DNA from: Lytechinus pictus
Lineage: Eukaryota; Echinodermata; Echinoidea; Temnopleuroida; Toxopneustidae
Reading direction: 5' to 3'
Assembly: GCF_037042905.1 (NCBI RefSeq)
Contig: NC_087257.1
Location: 28,705,501 to 28,769,500, forward strand
DNA length: 64,000 bases
Positions 13,555 through 22,340 of this stretch are shown piece after piece. The notes under the pieces are model-generated. The model was not told where the DNA came from. It did no database searches and was given only the letters and a program-made list of their open reading frames with translations. Positions within the stretch are counted from its first letter, which is position 1, and each line of letters starts with the position of its first letter. The position numbers and the translations under genes are program-made.

Positions 13555-13627
13555 GGGGAGCTAGCTCAGATGGTAGAGCGCTTGCTTTGCATGCGAGAGG
13601 TACCCGGATCGATGCCCGGGTTCTCCA
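13555..13627 (+). tRNA. trnaa-ugc: tRNA-Ala (TGC)
   Basis: First gene of the array. It has one T-stem mismatch (51C-63C) and a U-G pair in the anticodon stem. Confidence 0.8.
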
Positions 13628-13718
13628 ATACGAAACTTTTTTAACAACTTGTATTTATTTGAACATTGTCTTAATGACTGAAATATAAAGTCTCTTATGC
13701 ATTAAAGTAGGCATGGTA

Positions 13719-13791
13719 GGGGAGCTAGCTCAGATGGTAGAGCGCTCGCTTAGCATGCGAGAGGTACCGGGATCGATGCCCGGGTTCTCCA
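13719..13791 (+). tRNA. trnaa-agc: tRNA-Ala (AGC)
   Basis: Consensus AGC copy, 164 bp after its neighbour. Confidence 0.92.
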
Positions 13792-13882
13792 ATACGAAAC
13801 TTTTTTAACAACTTGTATTTATTTGAACATTGTCTTAATGACTGAAATATAAAGTCTCTTATGCATTAAAGTAGGCATGGTA

Positions 13883-13955
13883 GGGGAGCTAGCTCAGATG
13901 GTAGAGCGCTCGCTTAGCATGCGAGAGGTACCGGGATCGATGCCCGGGTTCTCCA
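13883..13955 (+). tRNA. trnaa-agc: tRNA-Ala (AGC)
   Basis: Consensus AGC copy. It faces the next gene tail to tail. Confidence 0.92.
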
Positions 13956-14042
13956 ATACGAAACTTTTTTAACAACTTGTATTTATTTGAGCATTTAATG
14001 AGTAAAATGTAAATCATCTTATGCATTAAAGTAAGGGGAGCT

Positions 14043-14115
14043 TCGAGAACCCGGGCATCGATCCCGGTACCTCTCGCATGCAAAGCGAGCGCTCTACCAT
14101 CTGAGCTAGCTCCCC
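14043..14115 (-). tRNA. trnaa-ugc: tRNA-Ala (TGC), C72G
   Basis: The first acceptor pair is lost (G1-G72). Eight bases of a deleted plus-strand gene (GGGGAGCT) abut its 3' end. Confidence 0.75.
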
Positions 14116-14199
14116 TTACTTTAATGCATAAGGAACTTTTTATTTTAGTCATTAAGACTGTAATCAAATAAATACAAGTTGTTAAAAAAAGTATCGTTT

Positions 14200-14272
14200 T
14201 GGAGAACCCGGGCATCGATCCCGGTACCTCTCGCATGCTAAGCGAGCGCTCTACCATCTGAGCTAGCTCCCC
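14200..14272 (-). tRNA. trnaa-agc: tRNA-Ala (AGC)
   Basis: Consensus AGC copy. Confidence 0.92.
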
Positions 14273-14355
14273 TAAGTTTAATGCATAAGAGACTTTAAAT
14301 TTTAGTCATTAAGACAGTGTTCAAATAAATACAATTTGTTAAAAATGTTTCACAT

Positions 14356-14428
14356 TGGAGAACCCGGGCATCGATCCCGGTACCTCTCGCATGCAAAGCA
14401 AGCGCTCTACCATCTGAGCTAGCTCCCC
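14356..14428 (-). tRNA. trnaa-ugc: tRNA-Ala (TGC)
   Basis: Consensus except for a tolerated T29-G41 wobble in the anticodon stem. Confidence 0.9.
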
Positions 14429-14511
14429 TTACTTTAATGTATAAGGAACTTTTTATTTTAGTCATTAAGACTGTAATCAAATAAATACAAATTGTTAAAA
14501 AAGTTTCGTTT

Positions 14512-14584
14512 TGGAGAACCCGGGCATCGATCCCGGTACCTCTCGCATGCTAAGCGAGCGCTCTACCATCTGAGCTAGCTCCCC
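14512..14584 (-). tRNA. trnaa-agc: tRNA-Ala (AGC)
   Basis: Consensus AGC copy. Confidence 0.92.
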
Positions 14585-14667
14585 TTACTTTAATGCATAA
14601 GAGACTTTATATTTTAGTCATTAAGACAGTGTTCAAATAAATACAAGTTGTTAAAAAAGTATCGTTT

Positions 14668-14740
14668 TGGAGAACCCGGGCATCGATCCCGGTACCTCTC
14701 GCATGCTAAGCGAGCGCTCTACCATCTGAGCTAGCTCCCC
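14668..14740 (-). tRNA. trnaa-agc: tRNA-Ala (AGC)
   Basis: Consensus AGC copy. Confidence 0.92.
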
Positions 14741-14823
14741 TTACTTTAATGCATAAGAGACTTTATATTTTAGTAATTAAGACAGTGTTCAAATAAATAC
14801 AAGTTGTTAAAAAAGTATCGTTT

Positions 14824-14896
14824 TGGAAAACCCGGGCATCGATCCCGGTACCTCTCGCATGCTAAGCGAGCGCTCTACCATCTGAGCTAGCTCCCC
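14824..14896 (-). tRNA. trnaa-agc: tRNA-Ala (AGC)
   Basis: C69T turns the fourth acceptor pair into a G-U wobble; otherwise consensus. Confidence 0.88.
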
Positions 14897-14979
14897 TTAC
14901 TTTAATGCATAAGAGACTTTATATTTTAGTAATTAAGACAGTGTTCAAATAAATACAAGTTGTTAAAAAAGTATCGTTT

Positions 14980-15052
14980 TGGAGAACCCGGGCATCGATC
15001 CCCGTACCTCTCGCATGCTAAGCGAGCGCTCCACCATCTGAGCTAGCTCCCC
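14980..15052 (-). tRNA. trnaa-agc: tRNA-Ala (AGC), degenerate
   Basis: T-stem mismatch at 50-64, and the conserved A21 is changed to G. Confidence 0.65.
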
Positions 15053-15144
15053 TACCATGCTTACTTCAATGCATAAGAGACTTTATATTTTATTCATTAA
15101 GACAGTGTTCAAATAAATACATAATTGTTAAAAAGGTTTCGTTT

Positions 15145-15217
15145 TCGAGAACCCGGGCATCGATCCCGGTACTTCTCGCATGCAAAGCGAGCGCTCTACC
15201 ATCTGAGCTAGCTCCCC
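15145..15217 (-). tRNA. trnaa-ugc: tRNA-Ala (TGC), C72G
   Basis: First acceptor pair lost, and one variable-loop change. Confidence 0.7.
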
Positions 15218-15300
15218 TTACTTTAATGCATAAGAGACTTTATATTTTAGTCATTAAGACAGTGTTCAAATAAATACAAGTTGTTAAAAAAGTATCCTTT

Positions 15301-15373
15301 TTAAGAACCCGGGCATCGATCCCGGTACCTCTCGCATGCTAAGCGATCGCTCTACCATCTGAGCTAGCTCCAC
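15301..15373 (-). tRNA. trnaa-agc: tRNA-Ala (AGC), broken acceptor stem
   Basis: The first two acceptor pairs are lost (G1-A72, T2-T71), and an anticodon-stem base is changed. Probably inactive. Confidence 0.55.
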
Positions 15374-15457
15374 CTACTTTAATGCATAAGGAACTTTTTT
15401 ATTTTAGTCATTAAGACTGTGTTCAAATAAATACAAGTTGTTAAAAAAGTATCGTTT

Positions 15458-15530
15458 TGGAGAACCCGGGCATCGATCCCGGTACCTCTCGCATGCTAAG
15501 CGAGCGCTCTACCATCTGAGCTAGCTCCCC
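15458..15530 (-). tRNA. trnaa-agc: tRNA-Ala (AGC)
   Basis: Consensus AGC copy. Confidence 0.92.
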
Positions 15531-15609
15531 TTAGTTTAATGCATAAGAGACTTTAAATTTTAGTCATTAAATGCTCATATAAATACAAATTGTTAAAAAA
15601 GTTTCGTTT

Positions 15610-15682
15610 TGGAGAACCCGGGCATCGATCCCGGTACCTCTCGCATGCTAAGCGAGCGCTCTACCATCTGAGCTAGCTCCCC
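15610..15682 (-). tRNA. trnaa-agc: tRNA-Ala (AGC)
   Basis: Consensus AGC copy, with a short 152-bp unit. Confidence 0.92.
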
Positions 15683-15765
15683 TTAGTTTAATGCATAAGA
15701 GACTTTAAATTTTAGTCATTAAGACAGTGTTCAAATAAATACAATTTGTTAAAAATGTTTCACAT

Positions 15766-15838
15766 TGGAGAACCCGGGCATCGATCCCGGTACCTCTCGC
15801 ATGCAAAGCGAGCGCTCTACCATCTGAGCTAGCTCCCC
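15766..15838 (-). tRNA. trnaa-ugc: tRNA-Ala (TGC)
   Basis: Consensus TGC copy. Confidence 0.92.
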
Positions 15839-15921
15839 TTAGTTTAATGTATAAGGAACTTTTTATTTTAGTCATTAAGACTGTAATCAAATAAATACAA
15901 ATTGTTAAAAAAGTTTCGTTT

Positions 15922-15994
15922 TGGAGAACCCGGGCATCGATCCCGGTACCTCTCGCATGCTAAGCGAGCGCTCTACCATCTGAGCTAGCTCCCC
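15922..15994 (-). tRNA. trnaa-agc: tRNA-Ala (AGC)
   Basis: Consensus AGC copy. Confidence 0.92.
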
Positions 15995-16077
15995 TTACTT
16001 TAATGCATAAGAGACTTTATATTTTAGTCATTAAGACAGTGTTCAAATAAATACAAGTTGTTAAAAAAGTATCGTTT

Positions 16078-16150
16078 TGGAGAACCCGGGCATCGATCCC
16101 GGTACCTCTCGCATGCTAAGCGAGCGCTCTACCATCTGAGCTAGCTCCCC
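16078..16150 (-). tRNA. trnaa-agc: tRNA-Ala (AGC)
   Basis: Consensus AGC copy. Confidence 0.92.
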
Positions 16151-16233
16151 TTACTTTAATGCATAAGAGACTTTATATTTTAGTAATTAAGACAGTGTTC
16201 AAATAAATACAAGTTGTTAAAAAAGTATCGTTT

Positions 16234-16306
16234 TGGAGAACCCGGGCATCGATCCCGGTACCTCTCGCATGCTAAGCGAGCGCTCTACCATCTGAGCTAG
16301 CTCCCC
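16234..16306 (-). tRNA. trnaa-agc: tRNA-Ala (AGC)
   Basis: Consensus AGC copy. Confidence 0.92.
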
Positions 16307-16388
16307 TTACTTTAATGCATAAGAGACTTTATATTTTAGTAATTAAGACAGTGTTCAAATAAATACAAGTTGTTAAAAAGTATCGTTT

Positions 16389-16461
16389 TGGAGAACCCGG
16401 GCATCGATCCCCGTACCTCTCGCATGCTAAGCGAGCGCTCCACCATCTGAGCTAGCTCCCC
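16389..16461 (-). tRNA. trnaa-agc: tRNA-Ala (AGC), degenerate
   Basis: T-stem 50-64 mismatch and A21G. Its 5' end borders the 299-bp divergent spacer. Confidence 0.65.
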
Positions 16462-16760
16462 TTATTACCAGTGAATGTGAATCATAAATATTCATTTTGT
16501 GAATTCAGTATTTCCATGAGGAAGATTAAACTATTAATTGAACCTAACTTTGTTTGATTTATAATTCGCTGCCTGTTTTAATACCAATAAGTCAGGCATC
16601 TCTACTTCATGAGCATTGCTGCCAATATATCCACAAATTTATTTAAGGAATTTAAGGAATTCTAGCTGATATTGATAATATAATTATGTAATAATACAAT
16701 ATGCCAGCAGTATGAAATGAATTAATATAAAGTCTTTTATGCATTAAAGTAGGCATGGTA
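16462..16760. repeat. 299-bp divergent spacer, copy 1
   Basis: It starts TTATTACCAGTGAATGTG and separates the 5' ends of a minus and a plus tRNA gene. It contains a 9-bp tandem duplication in AAGGAATTTAAGGAATTC. It recurs at 18,732, 22,878, 34,362, 39,514 and 41,341. Confidence 0.9.
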
Positions 16761-16833
16761 GGGGAGCTAGCTCAGATGGTAGAGCGCTCACTTTGCATGC
16801 GAGAGGTACCGGGATCGATGCCTGTGTTCTCCA
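16761..16833 (+). tRNA. trnaa-ugc: tRNA-Ala (TGC), degenerate subfamily
   Basis: Anticodon-stem A30-C40 mismatch and T-stem C49-T65 mismatch. It belongs to the CTCAC subfamily that always follows the divergent spacer. Confidence 0.6.
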
Positions 16834-16924
16834 AAACGAAACTTTTTTAACAAATTGTATTTATTTGAACACTGTCTTAATGACTAAATTATAAAGTCTC
16901 TTATGCATTAAAGTAAGGGGAGCT

Positions 16925-16997
16925 TCGAGAACTCGGGCATCGATCCCGGTACCTCTCGCATGCAAAGCGAGCGCTCTACCATCTGAGCTAGCTCCCC
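16925..16997 (-). tRNA. trnaa-ugc: tRNA-Ala (TGC), C72G
   Basis: G1-G72 and C49-A65 mismatches. It abuts an 8-base remnant of a plus-strand gene. Confidence 0.65.
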
Positions 16998-17080
16998 TTA
17001 CTTTAATGCATAAGGAACTTTTTATTTTAGTCATTAAGACTGTGTTCAAATAAATACAAGTTGTTAAAAAAGTATCGTTT

Positions 17081-17153
17081 TGGAGAACCCGGGCATCGAT
17101 CCCGGTACCTCTCGCATGCTAAGCGAGCGCTCTACCATCTGAGCTAGCTCCCC
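17081..17153 (-). tRNA. trnaa-agc: tRNA-Ala (AGC)
   Basis: Consensus AGC copy. Confidence 0.92.
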
Positions 17154-17236
17154 TTAGTTTAATGCATAAGAGACTTTAAATTTTAGTCATTAAGACAGTG
17201 TTCAAATAAATACAATTTGTTAAAAATGTTTCACAT

Positions 17237-17309
17237 TGGAGAACCCGGGCATCGTTCCCGGTACCTATCGCATGCAAAGCGAGCGCTCTACCTTCTGAGC
17301 TAGCTCCCC
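17237..17309 (-). tRNA. trnaa-ugc: tRNA-Ala (TGC), degenerate
   Basis: T55 in box B is changed to A, C27-T43 is unpaired, and there is a D-loop change. Probably inactive. Confidence 0.55.
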
Positions 17310-17388
17310 TTATTCAAATGCATAAGATACTTTACATTGTATTCATTAAATGCTCATATAAATACAAATTGTTAAAAAAGTTTCGTTT

Positions 17389-17461
17389 TGGAGAACCCGG
17401 GCATCGATCCCGGTACCTCTCGCATGCTAAGCGAGCGCTCTACCATCCGAGCTAGCTCCCC
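17389..17461 (-). tRNA. trnaa-agc: tRNA-Ala (AGC), A14G
   Basis: Only the conserved A14 is altered. Confidence 0.75.
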
Positions 17462-17544
17462 TTACTTTAATGCATAAGAGACTTTATATTTTAGTCATTA
17501 AGACAGTGTTCAAATAAATACAAGTTGTTAAAAAAGTATCGTTT

Positions 17545-17617
17545 TGGACAACCCGGGCATCGATCCCGGTACCTCTCGCATGCAAAGCGAGCGCTCTACC
17601 ATCTGAGCTAGCTCCCC
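17545..17617 (-). tRNA. trnaa-ugc: tRNA-Ala (TGC), C69G
   Basis: One acceptor mismatch (G4-G69). Confidence 0.75.
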
Positions 17618-17700
17618 TTACTTTAATGCATAAGAGACTTTATATTTTAGTCATTAAGACAGTGTTCAAATAAATACAAGTTGTTAAAAAAGTATCGTTT

Positions 17701-17773
17701 TGGAGAACCCGGGCATCGATCCCGGTACCTCTCGCATGCTAAGCGAGCGCTCTACCATCTGAGCTAGCTCCCC
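17701..17773 (-). tRNA. trnaa-agc: tRNA-Ala (AGC)
   Basis: Consensus AGC copy. Confidence 0.92.
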
Positions 17774-17856
17774 TTACTTTAATGCATAAGGAACTTTTTT
17801 ATTTTAGTCATTAAGACTGTGTTAACATAAATACAAGTTGTTAAAAAAGTATTTTT

Positions 17857-17906
17857 TGGAGAACCCGGGCATCGAGAGGTACCGGGATCGATGCCCGGGT
17901 TCTCCA
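17857..17906. pseudogene. Fused inverted tRNA-Ala 3' quarters
   Basis: A 50-bp palindromic fusion: the minus-strand 3' end and T arm join, at GGGCATCGAGAGGTACC, to the variable loop, T arm and 3' end of a plus-strand copy. It has no D or anticodon arm. The same junction recurs five more times in the array. Confidence 0.9.
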
Positions 17907-18015
17907 ATGTGAAAGTTTTTTAACAAATTGTATTTATTTGAACACTGTCTTAAAAGATTTTTTAGTCATTAAGACAATGTTCAAATAAATACAAGTTGTT
18001 AAAAAAGTTTCGTTT

Positions 18016-18088
18016 TGGAGAACCCGGGCACCGATCCCGGTACCTCTCGCATGCTAAGCGAGCGCTCTACCATCTGAGATAGCTCCCC
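18016..18088 (-). tRNA. trnaa-agc: tRNA-Ala (AGC), degenerate
   Basis: The conserved A58 in box B is G, and D-stem G10 is T. Confidence 0.6.
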
Positions 18089-18180
18089 TACCATGCTTAC
18101 TTCAATGCATAAGAGACTTTATATTTTATTCATTAAGACAGTGTTCAAATAAATACATAATTGTTAAAAAGGTTTCGTTT

Positions 18181-18253
18181 TGGAGAACCCGGGCACCGAT
18201 CCCGGTACCTCTCGCATGCTAAGCGAGCGCTCTACCATCTGAGATAGCTCCCC
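18181..18253 (-). tRNA. trnaa-agc: tRNA-Ala (AGC), degenerate
   Basis: Same A58G and G10T changes as the preceding copy, which suggests local duplication. Confidence 0.6.
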
Positions 18254-18345
18254 TACCATGCTTACTTCAATGCATAAGAGACTTTATATTTTATTCATTA
18301 AGACAGTGTTCAAATAAATACATAATTGTTAAAAAGGTTTCGTTT

Positions 18346-18418
18346 TGGAGAACCCGGGCATCGATCCCGGTACTTCTCGCATGCAAAGCGAGCGCTCTAC
18401 CATCTGAGCTAGCTCCCC
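18346..18418 (-). tRNA. trnaa-ugc: tRNA-Ala (TGC)
   Basis: One variable-loop change; stems intact. Confidence 0.85.
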
Positions 18419-18501
18419 TTACTTTAATGCATAAGAGACTTTATATTTTAGTCATTAAGACAGTGTTCAAATAAATACAAGTTGTTAAAAAAGTATCCTT
18501 T

Positions 18502-18574
18502 TTAAGAACCCGGGCATCGATCCCGGTACCTCTCGCATGCTAAGCGATCGCTCTACCATCTGAGCTAGCTCCAC
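18502..18574 (-). tRNA. trnaa-agc: tRNA-Ala (AGC), broken acceptor stem
   Basis: First two acceptor pairs lost, as at 15,301. Confidence 0.55.
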
Positions 18575-18658
18575 CTACTTTAATGCATAAGGAACTTTTT
18601 TATTTTAGTCATTAAGACTGTGTTCAAATAAATACAAGTTGTTAAAAAAGTATCGTTT

Positions 18659-18731
18659 TGGAGAACCCGGGCATCGATCCCCGTACCTCTCGCATGCTAA
18701 GCGAGCGCTCCACCATCTGAGCTAGCTCCCC
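18659..18731 (-). tRNA. trnaa-agc: tRNA-Ala (AGC), degenerate
   Basis: T-stem 50-64 mismatch and A21G. Confidence 0.65.
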
Positions 18732-19030
18732 TTATTACCAGTGAATGTGAATCATAAATATTCATTTTGTGAATTCAGTATTTCCATGAGGAAGATTAAA
18801 CTATTAATTGAACCTAACTTTGTTTGATTTATAATTCGCTGCCTGTTTTAATACCAATAAGTCAGGCATCTCTACTTCATGAGCATTGCTGCCAATATAT
18901 CCACAAATTTATTTAAGGAATTTAAGGAATTCTAGCTGATATTGATAATATAATTATGTAATAATACAATATGCCAGCAGTATGAAATGAATTAATATAA
19001 AGTCTTTTATGCATTAAAGTAGGCATGGTA
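18732..19030. repeat. 299-bp divergent spacer, copy 2
   Basis: Looks identical to copy 1 at 16,462. Confidence 0.9.
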
Positions 19031-19103
19031 GGGGAGCTAGCTCAGATGGTAGAGCGCTCACTTTGCATGCGAGAGGTACCGGGATCGATGCCTGTGTTCT
19101 CCA
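19031..19103 (+). tRNA. trnaa-ugc: tRNA-Ala (TGC), degenerate subfamily
   Basis: Duplicate of 16,761, with A30-C40 and C49-T65 mismatches. Confidence 0.6.
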
Positions 19104-19194
19104 AAACGAAACTTTTTTAACAAATTGTATTTATTTGAACACTGTCTTAATGACTAAATTATAAAGTCTCTTATGCATTAAAGTAAGGGGAGCT

Positions 19195-19267
19195 TCGAGA
19201 ACTCGGGCATCGATCCCGGTACCTCTCGCATGCAAAGCGAGCGCTCTACCATCTGAGCTAGCTCCCC
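19195..19267 (-). tRNA. trnaa-ugc: tRNA-Ala (TGC), C72G
   Basis: Duplicate of 16,925. Confidence 0.65.
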
Positions 19268-19350
19268 TTACTTTAATGCATAAGGAACTTTTTATTTTAG
19301 TCATTAAGACTGTGTTCAAATAAATACAAGTTGTTAAAAAAGTATCGTTT

Positions 19351-19423
19351 TGGAGAACCCGGGCATCGATCCCGGTACCTCTCGCATGCTAAGCGAGCGC
19401 TCTACCATCTGAGCTAGCTCCCC
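19351..19423 (-). tRNA. trnaa-agc: tRNA-Ala (AGC)
   Basis: Consensus; duplicate of 17,081. Confidence 0.92.
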
Positions 19424-19506
19424 TTAGTTTAATGCATAAGAGACTTTAAATTTTAGTCATTAAGACAGTGTTCAAATAAATACAATTTGTTAAAAATGTT
19501 TCACAT

Positions 19507-19579
19507 TGGAGAACCCGGGCATCGTTCCCGGTACCTATCGCATGCAAAGCGAGCGCTCTACCTTCTGAGCTAGCTCCCC
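19507..19579 (-). tRNA. trnaa-ugc: tRNA-Ala (TGC), degenerate
   Basis: Duplicate of 17,237, with T55A in box B. Confidence 0.55.
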
Positions 19580-19658
19580 TTATTCAAATGCATAAGATAC
19601 TTTACATTGTATTCATTAAATGCTCATATAAATACAAATTGTTAAAAAAGTTTCGTTT

Positions 19659-19731
19659 TGGAGAACCCGGGCATCGATCCCGGTACCTCTCGCATGCTAA
19701 GCGAGCGCTCTACCATCCGAGCTAGCTCCCC
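19659..19731 (-). tRNA. trnaa-agc: tRNA-Ala (AGC), A14G
   Basis: Duplicate of 17,389. Confidence 0.75.
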
Positions 19732-19814
19732 TTACTTTAATGCATAAGAGACTTTATATTTTAGTCATTAAGACAGTGTTCAAATAAATACAAGTTGTTA
19801 AAAAAGTATCGTTT

Positions 19815-19887
19815 TGGACAACCCGGGCATCGATCCCGGTACCTCTCGCATGCAAAGCGAGCGCTCTACCATCTGAGCTAGCTCCCC
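19815..19887 (-). tRNA. trnaa-ugc: tRNA-Ala (TGC), C69G
   Basis: Duplicate of 17,545. Confidence 0.75.
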
Positions 19888-19970
19888 TTACTTTAATGCA
19901 TAAGAGACTTTATATTTTAGTCATTAAGACAGTGTTCAAATAAATACAAGTTGTTAAAAAAGTATCGTTT

Positions 19971-20043
19971 TGGAGAACCCGGGCATCGATCCCGGTACCT
20001 CTCGCATGCTAAGCGAGCGCTCTACCATCTGAGCTAGCTCCCC
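19971..20043 (-). tRNA. trnaa-agc: tRNA-Ala (AGC)
   Basis: Consensus; duplicate of 17,701. Confidence 0.92.
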
Positions 20044-20126
20044 TTACTTTAATGCATAAGGAACTTTTTTATTTTAGTCATTAAGACTGTGTTAACATAA
20101 ATACAAGTTGTTAAAAAAGTATTTTT

Positions 20127-20176
20127 TGGAGAACCCGGGCATCGAGAGGTACCGGGATCGATGCCCGGGTTCTCCA
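20127..20176. pseudogene. Fused inverted tRNA-Ala 3' quarters
   Basis: Duplicate of 17,857. Confidence 0.9.
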
Positions 20177-20285
20177 ATGTGAAAGTTTTTTAACAAATTG
20201 TATTTATTTGAACACTGTCTTAAAAGATTTTTTAGTCATTAAGACAATGTTCAAATAAATACAAGTTGTTAAAAAAGTTTCGTTT

Positions 20286-20358
20286 TGGAGAACCCGGGCA
20301 CCGATCCCGGTACCTCTCGCATGCTAAGCGAGCGCTCTACCATCTGAGATAGCTCCCC
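20286..20358 (-). tRNA. trnaa-agc: tRNA-Ala (AGC), degenerate
   Basis: A58G and G10T; duplicate of 18,016. Confidence 0.6.
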
Positions 20359-20450
20359 TACCATGCTTACTTCAATGCATAAGAGACTTTATATTTTATT
20401 CATTAAGACAGTGTTCAAATAAATACATAATTGTTAAAAAGGTTTCGTTT

Positions 20451-20523
20451 TGGAGAACCCGGGCACCGATCCCGGTACCTCTCGCATGCTAAGCGAGCGC
20501 TCTACCATCTGAGATAGCTCCCC
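20451..20523 (-). tRNA. trnaa-agc: tRNA-Ala (AGC), degenerate
   Basis: A58G and G10T; duplicate of 18,181. Confidence 0.6.
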
Positions 20524-20615
20524 TACCATGCTTACTTCAATGCATAAGAGACTTTATATTTTATTCATTAAGACAGTGTTCAAATAAATACATAATTGTT
20601 AAAAAGGTTTCGTTT

Positions 20616-20688
20616 TGGAGAACCCGGGCATCGATCCCGGTACTTCTCGCATGCAAAGCGAGCGCTCTACCATCTGAGCTAGCTCCCC
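20616..20688 (-). tRNA. trnaa-ugc: tRNA-Ala (TGC)
   Basis: Stems intact; duplicate of 18,346. Confidence 0.85.
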
Positions 20689-20771
20689 TTACTTTAATGC
20701 ATAAGAGACTTTATATTTTAGTCATTAAGACAGTGTTCAAATAAATACAAGTTGTTAAAAAAGTATCCTTT

Positions 20772-20844
20772 TTAAGAACCCGGGCATCGATCCCGGTACC
20801 TCTCGCATGCTAAGCGATCGCTCTACCATCTGAGCTAGCTCCAC
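20772..20844 (-). tRNA. trnaa-agc: tRNA-Ala (AGC), broken acceptor stem
   Basis: Duplicate of 18,502. Confidence 0.55.
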
Positions 20845-20928
20845 CTACTTTAATGCATAAGGAACTTTTTTATTTTAGTCATTAAGACTGTGTTCAAATA
20901 AATACAAGTTGTTAAAAAAGTATCGTTT

Positions 20929-21001
20929 TGGAGAACCCGGGCATCGATCCCGGTACCTCTCGCATGCTAAGCGAGCGCTCTACCATCTGAGCTAGCTCCC
21001 C
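20929..21001 (-). tRNA. trnaa-agc: tRNA-Ala (AGC)
   Basis: Consensus. Its partner at 18,659 is degenerate, so the duplication ends inside or just before this gene. Confidence 0.92.
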
Positions 21002-21080
21002 TTAGTTTAATGCATAAGAGACTTTAAATTTTAGTCATTAAATGCTCATATAAATACAAATTGTTAAAAAAGTTTCGTTT

Positions 21081-21153
21081 TGGAGAACCCGGGCATCGAT
21101 CCCGGTACCTCTCGCATGCTAAGCGAGCGCTCTACCATCTGAGCTAGCTCCCC
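21081..21153 (-). tRNA. trnaa-agc: tRNA-Ala (AGC)
   Basis: Consensus AGC copy. Confidence 0.92.
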
Positions 21154-21236
21154 TTACTTTAATGCTTAAGAGACTTTATATTTTAGTCATTAAGACAGTG
21201 TTCAAATAAATACAAGTTGTTAAAAAAGTATCGTTT

Positions 21237-21309
21237 TGGAGAACCCGGGCATCGATCCCGGTACCTCTCGCATGCTAAGCGAGCGCTCTACCATCTGAGC
21301 TAGCTCCCC
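21237..21309 (-). tRNA. trnaa-agc: tRNA-Ala (AGC)
   Basis: Consensus AGC copy. Confidence 0.92.
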
Positions 21310-21392
21310 TTAGTTTAATGCATAAGAGACTTTAAATTTTAGTCATTAAGACAGTGTTCAAATAAATACAATCTGTTAAAAATGTTTCACAT

Positions 21393-21465
21393 TGGAGAAC
21401 CCGGGCATCGATCCCGGTACCTCTCGCATGCAAAGCGAGCGCTCTACCATCTGAGCTAGCTCCCC
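21393..21465 (-). tRNA. trnaa-ugc: tRNA-Ala (TGC)
   Basis: Consensus TGC copy. Confidence 0.92.
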
Positions 21466-21548
21466 TTAGTTTAATGTATAAGGAACTTTTTATTTTAGTC
21501 ATTAAGACTGTAATCAAATAAATACAAATTGTTAAAAAAGTTTCGTTT

Positions 21549-21621
21549 TGGAGAACCCGGGCATCGATCCCGGTACCTCTCGCATGCAAAGCGAGCGCTC
21601 TACCATCTGAGCTAGCTCCCC
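21549..21621 (-). tRNA. trnaa-ugc: tRNA-Ala (TGC)
   Basis: Consensus TGC copy. Confidence 0.92.
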
Positions 21622-21704
21622 TTACTTTAATGCATAAGAGACTTTATATTTTAGTCATTAAGACAGTGTTCAAATAAATACAAGTTGTTAAAAAAGTATC
21701 GTTT

Positions 21705-21777
21705 TGGAGAACCCGGGCATCGATCCCGGTACCTCTCGCATGCTAAGCGAGCGCTCTACCATCTGAGCTAGCTCCCC
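21705..21777 (-). tRNA. trnaa-agc: tRNA-Ala (AGC)
   Basis: Consensus AGC copy. Confidence 0.92.
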
Positions 21778-21860
21778 TTACTTTAATGCATAAGGAACTT
21801 TTTTATTTTAGTCATTAAGACTGTGTTAACATAAATACAAGTTGTTAAAAAAATATTTTT

Positions 21861-21910
21861 TGGAGAACCCGGGCATCGAGAGGTACCGGGATCGATGCCC
21901 GGGTTCTCCA
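21861..21910. pseudogene. Fused inverted tRNA-Ala 3' quarters
   Basis: Third copy of the 50-bp palindromic fusion. Confidence 0.9.
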
Positions 21911-22019
21911 ATGTGAAAGTTTTTTAACAAATTGTATTTATTTGAACACTGTCTTAAAAGATCTTTTAGTCATTAAGACAATGTTCAAATAAATACAAGT
22001 TGTTAAAAAAGTTTCGTTT

Positions 22020-22092
22020 TGGAGAACCCGGGCACCGATCCCGGTACCTCTCGCATGCTAAGCGAGCGCTCTACCATCTGAGATAGCTCCCC
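22020..22092 (-). tRNA. trnaa-agc: tRNA-Ala (AGC), degenerate
   Basis: A58G and G10T. Confidence 0.6.
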
Positions 22093-22184
22093 TACCATGC
22101 TTACTTCAATGCATAAGAGACTTTATATTTTATTCATTAAGACAGTGTTCAAATAAATACATAATTGTTAAAAAGGTTTCGTTT

Positions 22185-22257
22185 TGGAGAACCCGGGCAT
22201 CGATCCCGGTACCTCTCGCATGCAAAGCGAGCGCTCTACCATCTGAGCTAGCTCCCC
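22185..22257 (-). tRNA. trnaa-ugc: tRNA-Ala (TGC)
   Basis: Consensus TGC copy. Confidence 0.92.
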
Positions 22258-22340
22258 TTACTTTAATGCATAAGAGACTTTATATTTTAGTCATTAAGAC
22301 AGTGTTCAAATAAATACAAGTTGTTAAAAAAGTATCCTTT

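Larger units (their letters stand above)
16462..21001. repeat. 2,270-bp higher-order tandem duplication
   Basis: The unit 16,462-18,731 is repeated directly at 18,732-21,001. Every tRNA start in the first unit has a partner exactly 2,270 bp later, with the same anticodon and the same damage. Only the final tRNA differs. The two units look identical by eye, so the duplication should be recent. Confidence 0.9.

Noticed and set aside
14512-14584. A54 instead of T54 in the T loop (ATCGATG) looked like box B decay.
   Set aside because: The same T loop occurs in functional tRNA-Ala genes of other animals, so it is normal for this tRNA.
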